Source of the DNA: JAANXG01 sp034520625
GTDB taxonomy: Bacteria > Pseudomonadota > Gammaproteobacteria > Arenicellales > JAANXG01
Assembly: GCA_034520625.1 (NCBI GenBank)
Contig: JAXHNI010000014.1
Location: forward strand, 1 to 64,000
DNA length: 64,000 nucleotides
Reading direction: 5' to 3'
This document shows, piece by piece, positions 52,900 through 60,810 of the stretch. A program made the translations under genes and the position numbers. Position 1 is the stretch's first letter. Every line of letters starts with the position of its first letter. The notes below the pieces were generated by a model. It saw nothing but the letters and a program-made list of their open reading frames with translations, did not search any database and was not told where the DNA came from.

Positions 52900-53307
52900 G
52901 ACTATCTCCGGATACGTATGGCTGTCGGTTTTTGATGCGATCGTTCGGTTTCTGAGTCCCTGGGATCGCGCTGGGCTGTCAATAAAAGCCTAATCCAGCG
53001 GATGGGACCCCGGATTCCATGGTGATGTGTGCTGCGCCAGCGCAGACCGCCGGGGGAAGGACAACGATGGGTGGGTTCGTGCGACCGATGACGTCCAGGC
53101 AATTCAGGACCCATTTTGGGAAATTTTCCCACATTTTCGGCCAGACCATGGTCGGCTGGCATGACAGCCGACCGGCCGCCGGCTAAGTAATCCGGATCGA
53201 CACCGTCACGCGCCGCGGCCCGGCTGTGCCCCGATGATTCAGGCGGTACAATGCGGCGCGAGGCGCGAATCGCGCCCCGGACCCCTCAACAGACTCATGG
53301 TGTCAAC
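52900..53307. other. 408-nt region between the lipoprotein gene and moaC
   Basis: It holds the divergent control regions of both genes. A CTGCGCCAGCGCAG palindrome lies near 53032-53045. I looked for a molybdenum-cofactor riboswitch-like structure before moaC and could not support one. The short frames here show no coding signs. Confidence 0.4.
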
Positions 53308-53796
53308 GTGGCCGGCAAGCTCACCCACTTCAATACTTCCGGCGACGCCCACATGGTGGACGTCGGCGGCAAGGATTCCACCCGGCGCGTGGCGGTCGCG
53401 GGCGGCCGCATCAGCATGCAGCCGGACACCCTGGCGCTCATCACCGCAGGGGGGCACAAAAAAGGCGACGTGCTGGGGATCGCGCGGGTCGCGGGCATCA
53501 TGGCGGCCAAACGGACTTCGGAGCTGATCCCCCTGTGCCACCCGCTGGCCATTACCCGCGTCGACATCCAGCTCGCCCCGGAGCCGGAGCACGGCCACGT
53601 AGCCTGCGAGGCCACCGTGGAAACCACCGGGCAGACCGGCGTGGAAATGGAAGCCCTCACCGCCGTGCAGATCGCCCTGCTCACCATCTACGACATGTGC
53701 AAGGCCGTGGACCGCGGCATGACCATCACCGACGTACGGCTGCTGAAGAAATCCGGCGGCAAATCGGGGGACTGGGACCGGGACCGCGACGCCTGA
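53308..53796 (+). CDS. moaC: Cyclic pyranopterin monophosphate synthase MoaC
   Basis: A 162-residue enzyme that, after MoaA, forms cyclic pyranopterin monophosphate, the first stable molybdenum-cofactor intermediate. LTHFNTSGDAHMVDVGGKD opens the protein, IPLCHPLAIT has the catalytic region, and VEMEALTAVQIALLTIYDMCKAVD with LLKKSGGKSG closes the active site. The GTG at 53308 (then AGKLTHF) is chosen because it gives the family length; no ATG fits. A methyltransferase gene follows 3 nt after its stop. Confidence 0.93.
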   Translation: MAGKLTHFNTSGDAHMVDVGGKDSTRRVAVAGGRISMQPDTLALITAGGHKKGDVLGIARVAGIMAAKRTSELIPLCHPLAITRVDIQLAPEPEHGHVACEATVETTGQTGVEMEALTAVQIALLTIYDMCKAVDRGMTITDVRLLKKSGGKSGDWDRDRDA

Positions 53797-53799
53797 GCG

Positions 53800-54354
53800 A
53801 TGCGCGAGGACCTGGACCGATGGGACGCGAAGTACGCCGGCCGCCCTCTCTCTGAATCGATAGACCCGGATCCCCTGCTGCGCGAGCACCGGCACCTGCT
53901 GGCTTCCGGCGGTCTGTGCATTGATCTCGCCGGCGGCACCGGCGACAACGGCCTGTTCCTCGAGCAGCTCGGCTACCGCAGCATCATCGTGGACGGCAGC
54001 GAGGCGGGGTTGCGGCTCTGCCGGCACAAGGCGGCAGCCAACGGCCTGGACCCCATGCTGGTGGCCGCGGACCTGGACCGCTTTTCACTGCCGGCGGCCG
54101 CATTCGACGCCGTCCTCGTTTTCCACTACCTGAACCGCGGCCTCGTCGCCGCCATTCGCCGGTCCCTGAAACCGGGCGGCGCGCTGTTCTTCAAGACATT
54201 CAACCGCCGCAAGGCGCTCGACCACCCCGGCTTTCCCGACAAGTACATGCTGAAAGACGGCGAGCTGACCGAGTGGTTCGCCGACCTGCACTGCACGGCC
54301 TCCAACGACGGAGATGCCCGAAGCACCACCTACCACTGGATCGGATACCGGTAG
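53800..54354 (+). CDS. Class I SAM-dependent methyltransferase (TehB-like)
   Basis: A 184-residue methyltransferase. The SAM-binding motif is LCIDLAGGTGDNGLFLEQLG, with the acidic residue in SIIVDGSEAG, then FDAVLVFHYLNRGL and PGGALFFKTFN. TehB-like and related small methyltransferases start with the WDxKY pattern seen here (RWDAKYAG). The substrate is unknown. It starts 3 nt after moaC and is probably co-transcribed. Two foldback elements follow. Confidence 0.82.
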   Translation: MREDLDRWDAKYAGRPLSESIDPDPLLREHRHLLASGGLCIDLAGGTGDNGLFLEQLGYRSIIVDGSEAGLRLCRHKAAANGLDPMLVAADLDRFSLPAAAFDAVLVFHYLNRGLVAAIRRSLKPGGALFFKTFNRRKALDHPGFPDKYMLKDGELTEWFADLHCTASNDGDARSTTYHWIGYR

Positions 54355-54413
54355 AAGCGGCATCCCCGCCGCGAATTGGCTTCGAATGGGTTTTGCCGGT
54401 TGCGCCGTGCCGT

Positions 54414-54522
54414 GCATGGTCCGGGGCACCTGGTCGGCGACACGCTGTAAATACATCCGTGTACGCTCCCTTCCGGCATCCCTGCCTCCAGAGGGTCGCC
54501 GACCAGGCGCCCCGGACCATGC
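54414..54522. repeat. Foldback element 3 (core inverted)
   Basis: 28-nt arms (54414-54441, GCATGGTCCGGGGCACC onward; 54495-54522, complement with one mismatch) enclose a core that reads in the opposite direction to that of element 4, containing TACGCTC and GGCATCCCTGCCTCCAGAG. Arms are unlike those of elements 1, 2 and 6. Confidence 0.85.
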
Positions 54523-54555
54523 CTCAGCAGCGAGGGCGGCAATGATCTTGTGGTT

Positions 54556-54714
54556 GTAACTAGCGAAAACCACGGCACGCACCGTAATCCGCTACAGACG
54601 GTAAAGCATGGGTCGGGAAGGGTTGTTGTCGAGCGTCTGGAGGCAGGGATGCCGGAGGCGAGCGTACAGGGAAGTATTCACAGCGTATCGACAACAACCC
54701 TTCCCGACCCATGC
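54556..54714. repeat. Foldback element 4 with duplicated flank
   Basis: Perfect 27-nt arms (54606-54632, GCATGGGTCGGGAAGGG onward; 54688-54714) enclose a core with CAGGGATGCCGGAGGCGAG and GCGTACAGGGAAGTATT. The left flank from 54556 together with the left arm and start of the core recurs inverted at 60670-60772. Confidence 0.85.
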
Positions 54715-54796
54715 GGGGCACGGCGTTACCGAACATTCCAAGCCAATTCCCGTACCGAGGGGCCAGTCCCTGTATAAACACGATGTTTATATCCCA

Positions 54797-54818
54797 GTCG
54801 GGCTCGCGCCCGACCTAC
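54797..54818. repeat. REP-like element after the acyl-CoA ligase gene
   Basis: GTCGGGCTCGCGCCCGAC followed by CTAC, a complete inverted REP unit, 9 nt beyond the stop of the minus-strand ligase gene. Confidence 0.75.
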
Positions 54819-54827
54819 AGGCCGCGC

Positions 54828-56378
54828 TCAGGATTCCCGACGCAGGATGTGTTTCTGGATCTTGCCCACCGAAGTCCTCGGCAGGTGATCCCGGAACTCG
54901 AATATCTCCGGCACCCGGAACTTCGTCAAACGCTCCACACACCATGCCCCCAGCTCCGCGGCATCGGCGGATACGTTCTCCTTCAACACCACCACAGCCT
55001 TGATCTTTTCATCCCGGATCTCGTCCGGCACACCGATCACCGCGCACTCGAACACCGCCGGATGCTGCATTACCACCGACTCCACCTCGCTCGCAGCCAC
55101 GTTCTCCCCGGAGCGCTTGATCATGTCCTTGGCCCGGTCCACGAAGTGGAAAAAACCATCCGCGTCCCGCCGGGCATTGTCGCCGCTGCGCAGCCACTCG
55201 CCGTGGAAGGTCTCCGCCGTGGCTTCCGGATTCCGGTAATAGCCCTTCATCAACGACCAGGCCGGCCGCCCCCGGACGACGATCTCGCCGGTGCGGTCAT
55301 CATCCTCGATGAACGACCCGTCCTCGTCCAGAAGGGCCACCTCGTAGCCCATTGCCGGCAGCCCCATGGACTGGTTGCGCCGCTCATCGTCCACCGGGTT
55401 CATCAGCGGCGTCCCCATGGTCTCGGTCATGCCCCAGAGCTGGAGCAGCGAGGCTCCGAAACGCTCCGACCATTCCCGCTCCTGGCCCGGCGTGATGTTC
55501 TGCGCATAAATCACGACGCGCAGGACGTTGTCGCGGGCGACCGGGTCGGGCGGCTGCGCCAGGAGCATGCGGATGGGCGCCGCGAACAGGCTCGCTACCG
55601 TGCAGCCGTGGGCAGCGGCGGTGGTGAAATAGCGACTGGCGGAGAAACGCGCACCCAGCACCATGCTGGCGCCGCTCACCAGGGTGCTCATGGTCGAGTA
55701 ATACTGGGCATTGCCGTGGAACAGCGGCAGCACCGCCAGGTGCCGGTCCTCCGGGGCGAGACGGATGGCCTTGGCCACGGTCTCCCCGGCATAGATGTAA
55801 TTGGCGTGGGTCACCTGCACGCCCTTGGGCCGCGCCGTGGTGCCCGAGGTATACAGGATGGCGGCGTCGTCCGTGGGCGACACATCCACCGGCGATGCCG
55901 GCGGTCCGGCCTCCGCCATCAAGGTGTCCAGCAAGGGCCGCCCGGCGGAGTCCGGGCTGCAGATCACGATCTCCTCGACGCCCTCGCACTGGGCCGCCAC
56001 CCGCTCGGCATCCGCCTCGTAGGGCGCCTGGGTGAACAGGACCCGGCTGCCCGAGTGACCCACCTGGTAGGCCAGCTCGTCCACCGTCGCGGCGGTGTTG
56101 GTGGGCATGATCACCGCACCTATGCGCGCGGCAGCGAACCACAGGACGATGAACTCCACGCTGTTGGCCAGGTGAAGATTGATCCGGTCGCCGTGGCCGA
56201 CGCCCAGGCGCTGGAGGGCACCCGCGGCCCGGTCGATCAGGTCGTCGAACTCCCGGTAGGAAAACCGGCGGACCCCGCCTTCCAGGTCGTCGAAGACCAG
56301 GAACGGCCGGTCGCCGGACAGGGCGACGCGGGTGCGCCACAGGGAGACCAGGGTGCGGTGGCCGCAGGCCAGCGTCAC
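54828..56378 (-). CDS. Class I adenylate-forming acyl-CoA ligase
   Basis: A 516-residue AMP-binding enzyme. The ATP loop ILYTSGTTARPKGVQ, the adenine motif QLWGMTETMG, the hinge GEWLRSGDNARRDADGFFHF then VDRAKDMIKRSGENV, and the catalytic-lysine end PRTSVGKIQKHIL are all present. It resembles crotonobetaine/carnitine or medium-chain acyl-CoA ligases; the substrate is not certain. It sits, oddly, among molybdenum-cofactor genes, one base after the moaD stop, so the two are co-transcribed. It may be unrelated to cofactor synthesis. Confidence 0.88.
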   Translation of the reverse strand: MTLACGHRTLVSLWRTRVALSGDRPFLVFDDLEGGVRRFSYREFDDLIDRAAGALQRLGVGHGDRINLHLANSVEFIVLWFAAARIGAVIMPTNTAATVDELAYQVGHSGSRVLFTQAPYEADAERVAAQCEGVEEIVICSPDSAGRPLLDTLMAEAGPPASPVDVSPTDDAAILYTSGTTARPKGVQVTHANYIYAGETVAKAIRLAPEDRHLAVLPLFHGNAQYYSTMSTLVSGASMVLGARFSASRYFTTAAAHGCTVASLFAAPIRMLLAQPPDPVARDNVLRVVIYAQNITPGQEREWSERFGASLLQLWGMTETMGTPLMNPVDDERRNQSMGLPAMGYEVALLDEDGSFIEDDDRTGEIVVRGRPAWSLMKGYYRNPEATAETFHGEWLRSGDNARRDADGFFHFVDRAKDMIKRSGENVAASEVESVVMQHPAVFECAVIGVPDEIRDEKIKAVVVLKENVSADAAELGAWCVERLTKFRVPEIFEFRDHLPRTSVGKIQKHILRRES

Positions 56379-56379
56379 G

Positions 56380-56613
56380 TCAGCCGCCCGTGACCGGCGG
56401 AAAGAACGCCACCTCGTCGCCGTCGCTCAGGGCCGTGTCCGGCCGGGCGTAGTCCAGGTTGACCGCGGTCATGACCCCGCTGGGCATGTCCCGGTCCTCG
56501 ACGACCTGTCGCCAAAGGCTGTTCGCCGTGGCGCCGTCATCCAGCTCGATTTCGGTTTCCTTGATGCCCACTTCCTCGCGCAGGCTTGCGAACAATCTCA
56601 CCTTTACTTTCAT
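56380..56613 (-). CDS. moaD: Molybdopterin synthase sulfur carrier subunit MoaD
   Basis: A 77-residue ubiquitin-fold protein starting KVKVRLFASLREEVG and ending VAFFPPVTGG. The terminal Gly-Gly is adenylated by MoeB (encoded at 61858) and then carries the sulfur as thiocarboxylate. The ATG at 56613 fits the family; a GTG at 56634 would add seven residues. The partner MoaE is at 59607. It is followed immediately by the acyl-CoA ligase gene. Confidence 0.92.
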   Translation of the reverse strand: MKVKVRLFASLREEVGIKETEIELDDGATANSLWRQVVEDRDMPSGVMTAVNLDYARPDTALSDGDEVAFFPPVTGG

Positions 56614-56684
56614 GCCCGGGAGTTTAAACAACACCGCGGAGACTGACCAGTGTCCCGCCTCCGGCGTTTATAATCCCCGGCACC

Positions 56685-57293
56685 ATGGCATTCGACAGGA
56701 CATCCATCACCGGCATCATCCTGGCGGGCGGCCGCGCCCGCAGAATGGGCGGCATCGACAAGGGGCTGATCCCCCTTTGCGGCCGCACGATGATCGAGCA
56801 CGTACTGGACCGGCTCGCAGAACAGGTCAGCGCGGTGATCATCAACGCCAACCGGAACATCGACACCTACACTGCGATGGGCCGCCCGGTACTGCCCGAC
56901 CGCGACGACAGTTACGCCGGTCCCCTCGCCGGCATGTCCAGCGGCCTGCATGCGGCGGACACGCCCTGGTGCGTGACAGTGCCCTGCGATTCCCCGCTGG
57001 TGGGGAACGACGTCGCCATGCGCCTGCATGCCGCCCTGGAAGCCTCCGGCGCGGAGATCGCCGTGGCCCATGACGGCGAGCGGGCCCACCCGGTGGTGAA
57101 CATCATGGCATCCGGCCTCGCGTCCAGCATCGATGAATTCCTGGACGCCGGGGAGCGCAAGATCGACCGCTGGTTCGACCGGCACCACTGGGTGTATGCC
57201 GACTTCTCCGACCACCCGGAGTACTTCATCAACGTGAACACCGAGGACGAGCGCGAGGCGGTGGAGCGGACCCTCTGCCCGGAGCGAGGCTGA
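56685..57293 (+). CDS. mobA: Molybdenum cofactor guanylyltransferase MobA
   Basis: A 202-residue enzyme that attaches GMP to molybdopterin for DMSO-reductase-family enzymes. TGIILAGGRARRMGGIDKGL is the nucleotide-binding start, and VTVPCDSPLVGNDVA and PVVNIMASGLASSIDEFL follow the family. MobA and the following FdhD suggest formate dehydrogenase or similar bis-MGD enzymes elsewhere in the genome. It is divergent from moaD, 71 nt apart. Confidence 0.93.
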   Translation: MAFDRTSITGIILAGGRARRMGGIDKGLIPLCGRTMIEHVLDRLAEQVSAVIINANRNIDTYTAMGRPVLPDRDDSYAGPLAGMSSGLHAADTPWCVTVPCDSPLVGNDVAMRLHAALEASGAEIAVAHDGERAHPVVNIMASGLASSIDEFLDAGERKIDRWFDRHHWVYADFSDHPEYFINVNTEDEREAVERTLCPERG

Positions 57294-57384
57294 GACGCCG
57301 CAGCCGGGCGGGAGCCGCCGCGGGTTTGGCCCCTCCCATTTTCGGGAGTATGCTTTGAATACACGGCTTCAGGCGTTCCACACG

Positions 57385-58278
57385 ATGACCACACAGACCA
57401 TGACCAGGACCTATCGACCCAGAATGACCCGGGCCGGACTGTCGCCCACCCACGACGTGGTGGCCATCGACGAGTTCGGTGGTAAGCGCGACATGAGCAT
57501 TGCCGGAGAGTCGCCGTTAACCATCAAGGTGGACGGCCAGGAAGTAGTGACCCTGATGACCCTCGGCACCCATCCCGAGGAGCTGGCCCTGGGCTATCTC
57601 AGGAACCAGCGGCTGGTGGAAAAGATCGAGGACATCGAATCGGTGACCGTGGACTGGGAGCGCGAGCAGGTCAACATCGCCACCCATCGCGGCGAGGGCA
57701 TCGTCGACTGGGAGGAGAAGATGGCCAACCGCACCGTCACCACGGGCTGCGGCCAGGGCACGATCTTCAGCTGTACGCTCGGGGCGCTGTACCAGGTGGA
57801 GCTGCCGCAGGTGCGTATCCGGCAGTCAATGATCTACGCCATGCTGAAAGCCCTGGCGGAGTACAACGAGCTGTACAAGAAAGCGGGCGCCGTCCACGGC
57901 TGCGCCCTGTGCGCCGGCGACGAGGTGCTGATGTTCGTCGAGGACGTCGGCCGCCACAACGCCGCTGACGCCATTGCCGGGCGCATGTGGCTGGACGGCA
58001 TCGACGGCGGCGACAAGGTATTTTATACCACCGGCAGGCTGACCTCCGAGATCGTGATGAAGACGGCCCTCATGGGCATCCCCGTCCTGTTGTCGCGCTC
58101 CGGCATCACCAACATGGGCCTGGAGCTGGCGGAGGAAACCGGTGTGATCATGATCGCCCGCGCCAAGGGCCGGCATTTCCTGATCTATCACGGCGCCGAC
58201 CGCGTCGACCTGGACGCCATGCCGCCGCCCAAAGAGACCGCCTACAACCGCCGGCCACCGTCCGAAGCGCGGACCTGA
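57385..58278 (+). CDS. fdhD: Formate dehydrogenase accessory sulfurtransferase FdhD
   Basis: A 297-residue protein that passes sulfur from IscS to the molybdenum cofactor of formate dehydrogenase. The sulfur-carrying CxxC is in VHGCALCAGDE; other marks are GESPLTIKVDGQEV, LGTHPEELALGYL and VEDVGRHNAADAI. The ATG at 57385 (MTTQTM) is preferred to the TTG at 57355. It lies between mobA and moeA in the same direction. No formate dehydrogenase gene is in the window. Confidence 0.95.
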   Translation: MTTQTMTRTYRPRMTRAGLSPTHDVVAIDEFGGKRDMSIAGESPLTIKVDGQEVVTLMTLGTHPEELALGYLRNQRLVEKIEDIESVTVDWEREQVNIATHRGEGIVDWEEKMANRTVTTGCGQGTIFSCTLGALYQVELPQVRIRQSMIYAMLKALAEYNELYKKAGAVHGCALCAGDEVLMFVEDVGRHNAADAIAGRMWLDGIDGGDKVFYTTGRLTSEIVMKTALMGIPVLLSRSGITNMGLELAEETGVIMIARAKGRHFLIYHGADRVDLDAMPPPKETAYNRRPPSEART

Positions 58279-58291
58279 CCGGGACGACACC

Positions 58292-59557
58292 ATGACCATC
58301 GCCGTCGATCCGAGCTGCCTGGACGACTTCGAGGTGGGTTCGATCTCCACCGCGGCCGCCCGCCGCCGCATCCTCGAGGCCGCGGCGCCGCTCGCTGGCG
58401 CCGAGCGCGTGCACCTGCGGGCCGCGCTGGGGCGGGTACTGGGCGGGGATATCGCCTCGCCGCTGGCCGTCCCGGGACACACCAACTCGGCCATGGACGG
58501 TTACGCGGTGGCGATCGCGAGCCTGCCGTCGTCGGGGACGGCGGAGCTCACCGTCGCCGGCTCCTCCTTCGCCGGCCATCCCTTCAACGGCGTGGTCGCG
58601 ACCGGCCAGTGTGTCCGCATCATGACCGGCGCGGTCATGCCCGCCGACACCGACACCGTGATCCCCCAGGAGCACGCCGAAACCCTGTCCGGAGCTCGCA
58701 TCCGGATCGACGACCGCCACCGCGAAGGCCAGAACGTCCGCCGGGCCGGTGAGGACATCCGGCGCGGCGACATCGTGGCGCCGCGAGGGCGGCGGCTGGC
58801 GGCGCCGGACCTCGGACTGCTCGCGTCCCTCGGCGTCGGCGAAGTGACCGTCACCCGCCGGCCGCGGGTGGCATTCTTCTCCACCGGTGACGAGCTGCGG
58901 TCCCTCGGCGACCGGCTCGAACCCGGCGAGATCTACGACAGCAACCGCTACACGCTCTACGGCATGTTGATCGGCCTGGGCGCCGACATCATCGACATGG
59001 GCGTGGTGGCGGACACCCCGGAAGCCACCCTGGACGCGTTCCGGCGCGCCGCGGCTGACGCCGACGTGGTGATCACCTCGGGCGGCGTCTCGGTGGGGGA
59101 AGCGGATTACATCAAGGACAGCGTGGCGGCGCTGGGCAGCATCGAGTTTTCGAAAGTCGCCATGAAACCCGGCCGGCCGCTCACCTTCGGCCGCGTCGGC
59201 GAGGCGCTTTTCTTCGGGCTGCCGGGCAACCCGGTGTCCGTGATGGTGACGTTCTACCTGTTCGTCCAGCCCGCGCTGCGGCGACTGGCGGGGGAATCCG
59301 ACGTCCAGCCCCTGATCCTGCGAGCGCGGTGCCAGTCGAAGCTGCGCAAAAAGCCGGGGCGAACCGAGTACCAGCGCGGCATCCTGGCCAGTGACGCTAC
59401 GGGGGAACTGACCGTCGAGCGCACCGGGCCCCAGGGCTCGGGGATCCTCAGCTCCATGGCCCAAGCCAACTGTTTCATCGTGCTGCCCGCGGATTTCGAG
59501 ACCGCTGAGGCGGGCGACTCGGTACCGGTTATCCCTTTCGGGGAATTACGGTTGTGA
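58292..59557 (+). CDS. moeA: Molybdopterin molybdenumtransferase MoeA
   Basis: A 421-residue enzyme that inserts molybdate into adenylated molybdopterin. PGHTNSAMDGYAVAIASLPS, RIMTGAVMPADTDTVIPQE, RRAGEDIRRGDIV, FFSTGDELRSLGDRL and ITSGGVSVGEADYIKDSV are all typical, as is the C-terminal barrel. Length matches the E. coli protein (411). It begins 13 nt after fdhD. Confidence 0.96.
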   Translation: MTIAVDPSCLDDFEVGSISTAAARRRILEAAAPLAGAERVHLRAALGRVLGGDIASPLAVPGHTNSAMDGYAVAIASLPSSGTAELTVAGSSFAGHPFNGVVATGQCVRIMTGAVMPADTDTVIPQEHAETLSGARIRIDDRHREGQNVRRAGEDIRRGDIVAPRGRRLAAPDLGLLASLGVGEVTVTRRPRVAFFSTGDELRSLGDRLEPGEIYDSNRYTLYGMLIGLGADIIDMGVVADTPEATLDAFRRAAADADVVITSGGVSVGEADYIKDSVAALGSIEFSKVAMKPGRPLTFGRVGEALFFGLPGNPVSVMVTFYLFVQPALRRLAGESDVQPLILRARCQSKLRKKPGRTEYQRGILASDATGELTVERTGPQGSGILSSMAQANCFIVLPADFETAEAGDSVPVIPFGELRL

Positions 59558-59606
59558 TCAGGGGATTGGTGAATCGTGAGTCGTTACCGATCACCAATCA
59601 CCACGC

Positions 59607-60035
59607 TCAGTACCCCGGCGTATTCTTCTCCACCCAGCGCTCCCCCTCATCCAGGGTCTCTTTTTTCCAGAACGGCGCCCGGGATTTGAGGTCCTCCATG
59701 ATGAAGCGATTGGCCTCGTAGGCATCCTTGCGGTGCGCGGACCAGACCACCACCAGGACGATCGGGTCCCCGGGATACACGTCGCCCACCCGGTGCAGCA
59801 CCAGGGCATCGATGATCGCCCACTGCCCGGCGGCCCGGTCGCAGATGTCCCGCAGGTGCGTCTCCGTCATGCCCGGGTAGTGCTCGAGCATCATGTGGTC
59901 GACCTTTTCCGACTCGTTGACATCCCGCATGGTCCCGACGAACACGCAGGTCGCACCGAAGGTGCCCAGGGACGCCTGGTGGGCGGTGAGCTCGGCCCAG
60001 GGATCGAACGGCTGCTCTCTGATCTCGACCTTCAT
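59607..60035 (-). CDS. moaE: Molybdopterin synthase catalytic subunit MoaE
   Basis: A 142-residue protein that, with MoaD, converts cyclic pyranopterin monophosphate to molybdopterin. VEIREQPFDPWAELT, GATCVFVGTMRDVNE, LEHYPGMTETHLRDI, HRVGDVYPGDPIVLVVVW and KSRAPFWKKETLDEGERWV (the active-site lysines) are seen. The ATG at 60035 is the family start. It is convergent with moeA and divergent from moaB. Confidence 0.95.
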   Translation of the reverse strand: MKVEIREQPFDPWAELTAHQASLGTFGATCVFVGTMRDVNESEKVDHMMLEHYPGMTETHLRDICDRAAGQWAIIDALVLHRVGDVYPGDPIVLVVVWSAHRKDAYEANRFIMEDLKSRAPFWKKETLDEGERWVEKNTPGY

Positions 60036-60087
60036 GGGTGTATTATGCGCATGCAATCAATGGTTCGGAACTCCCCCGCAAGCCGTC

Positions 60088-60624
60088 ATGAATGAAGCAT
60101 CCGTGAGCGACAGACCGTTCAAGCCTTTGGACATCGCCGTCCTGACCGTCTCGGACACCCGCACCGAGGCGGACGACAAGTCCGGCAAGCTGCTGGTAGG
60201 CCGCCTGGAACACGCCGGACACCGGCTTCACGGCAAATCCATCGTCCGGGACGACATCTACGGCATCCGGGCCGTGGTCTCGGCCTGGATCGCCGACCCG
60301 GAGGCTCCGCAGGTGATACTGACCACCGGGGGCACGGGGGTCACGGGCCGCGACGGCACGCCCGAGGCGGTGCGGCCGCTGCTGGACAAGGAAATCCCGG
60401 GCTTCGGCGAGATGTTCCGGAACCTGTCCTGGGCGACCATCAAGACCTCCACGCTCCAGTCCAGGGCGGTAGCGGGCGTCGCCAACGCCACCTACATCTT
60501 CTGCCTGCCCGGCTCCTCCGGCGCCTGCGCCGAAGCCTGGGACCAGCTCATCCAGCACCAGCTGGACTACCGCACCCGCCCTTGCAACCTGGTGGAGCTG
60601 ATGCCGCGGCTCCTCGAACGGTAG
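60088..60624 (+). CDS. moaB: Molybdopterin adenylyltransferase-type protein MoaB
   Basis: A 178-residue MoaB/MogA fold. DIAVLTVSDTRTEADDKSG opens it, ILTTGGTGVTGRDGTPEAV binds the pterin, and GEMFRNLSWATIKTSTLQSRA and FCLPGSSGACAEAW follow. By sequence it is closer to MoaB than to MogA. It would adenylate molybdopterin before MoeA acts. The ATG at 60088 is preceded by an ~50-nt gap to the divergent moaE start. Confidence 0.92.
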   Translation: MNEASVSDRPFKPLDIAVLTVSDTRTEADDKSGKLLVGRLEHAGHRLHGKSIVRDDIYGIRAVVSAWIADPEAPQVILTTGGTGVTGRDGTPEAVRPLLDKEIPGFGEMFRNLSWATIKTSTLQSRAVAGVANATYIFCLPGSSGACAEAWDQLIQHQLDYRTRPCNLVELMPRLLER

Positions 60625-60631
60625 GTCCGGT

Positions 60632-60653
60632 GTAGGTCGGGCGCCAGCCCGAC
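60632..60653. repeat. REP-like element after moaB
   Basis: GTAGGTCGGGCGCCAGCCCG then AC, a full unit 7 nt after the moaB stop; a partial GTAGGTCCGG precedes it at 60621. Confidence 0.75.
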
Positions 60654-60669
60654 AGGGATCCACTCGACT

Positions 60670-60772
60670 CCGGCATCCCTGCCTCCAGACGCTCGACAAC
60701 AACCCTTCCCGACCCATGCTTTACCGTTCGTAGCGGATTGCGGTGTGTGCCGTGGGTTTCACCGGACATGGC
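60670..60772. repeat. Half foldback element (inverted partial copy of element 4)
   Basis: Matches the reverse complement of about 54556-54660: GGCATCCCTGCCTCCAGACG, then the arm CTCGACAACAACCC and GACCCATGC, then the flank TTTACCGTTCGTAGCGGATT with a few differences. The second arm is missing, so this copy cannot fold. Confidence 0.8.
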
Positions 60773-60789
60773 CACGACATCATTGCCAT

Positions 60790-60806
60790 CTCGCGCCCGA
60801 CCTACA
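60790..60806. repeat. REP-like half unit
   Basis: CTCGCGCCCGACCTACA is one arm of the REP-like unit, placed just beyond the moaA stop. Confidence 0.5.
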
Positions 60807-60810
60807 ACCC

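Noticed and set aside
52900..53307. Possible molybdenum-cofactor riboswitch before moaC
   Set aside because: I could not match the conserved stems or loop motifs; only a small unrelated palindrome is present.
54550..54777. Small open frames across the foldback elements
   Set aside because: They read through palindromic repeats and recur only because the repeat core does. Repeat-derived frames of this kind are often mis-annotated as hypothetical proteins.
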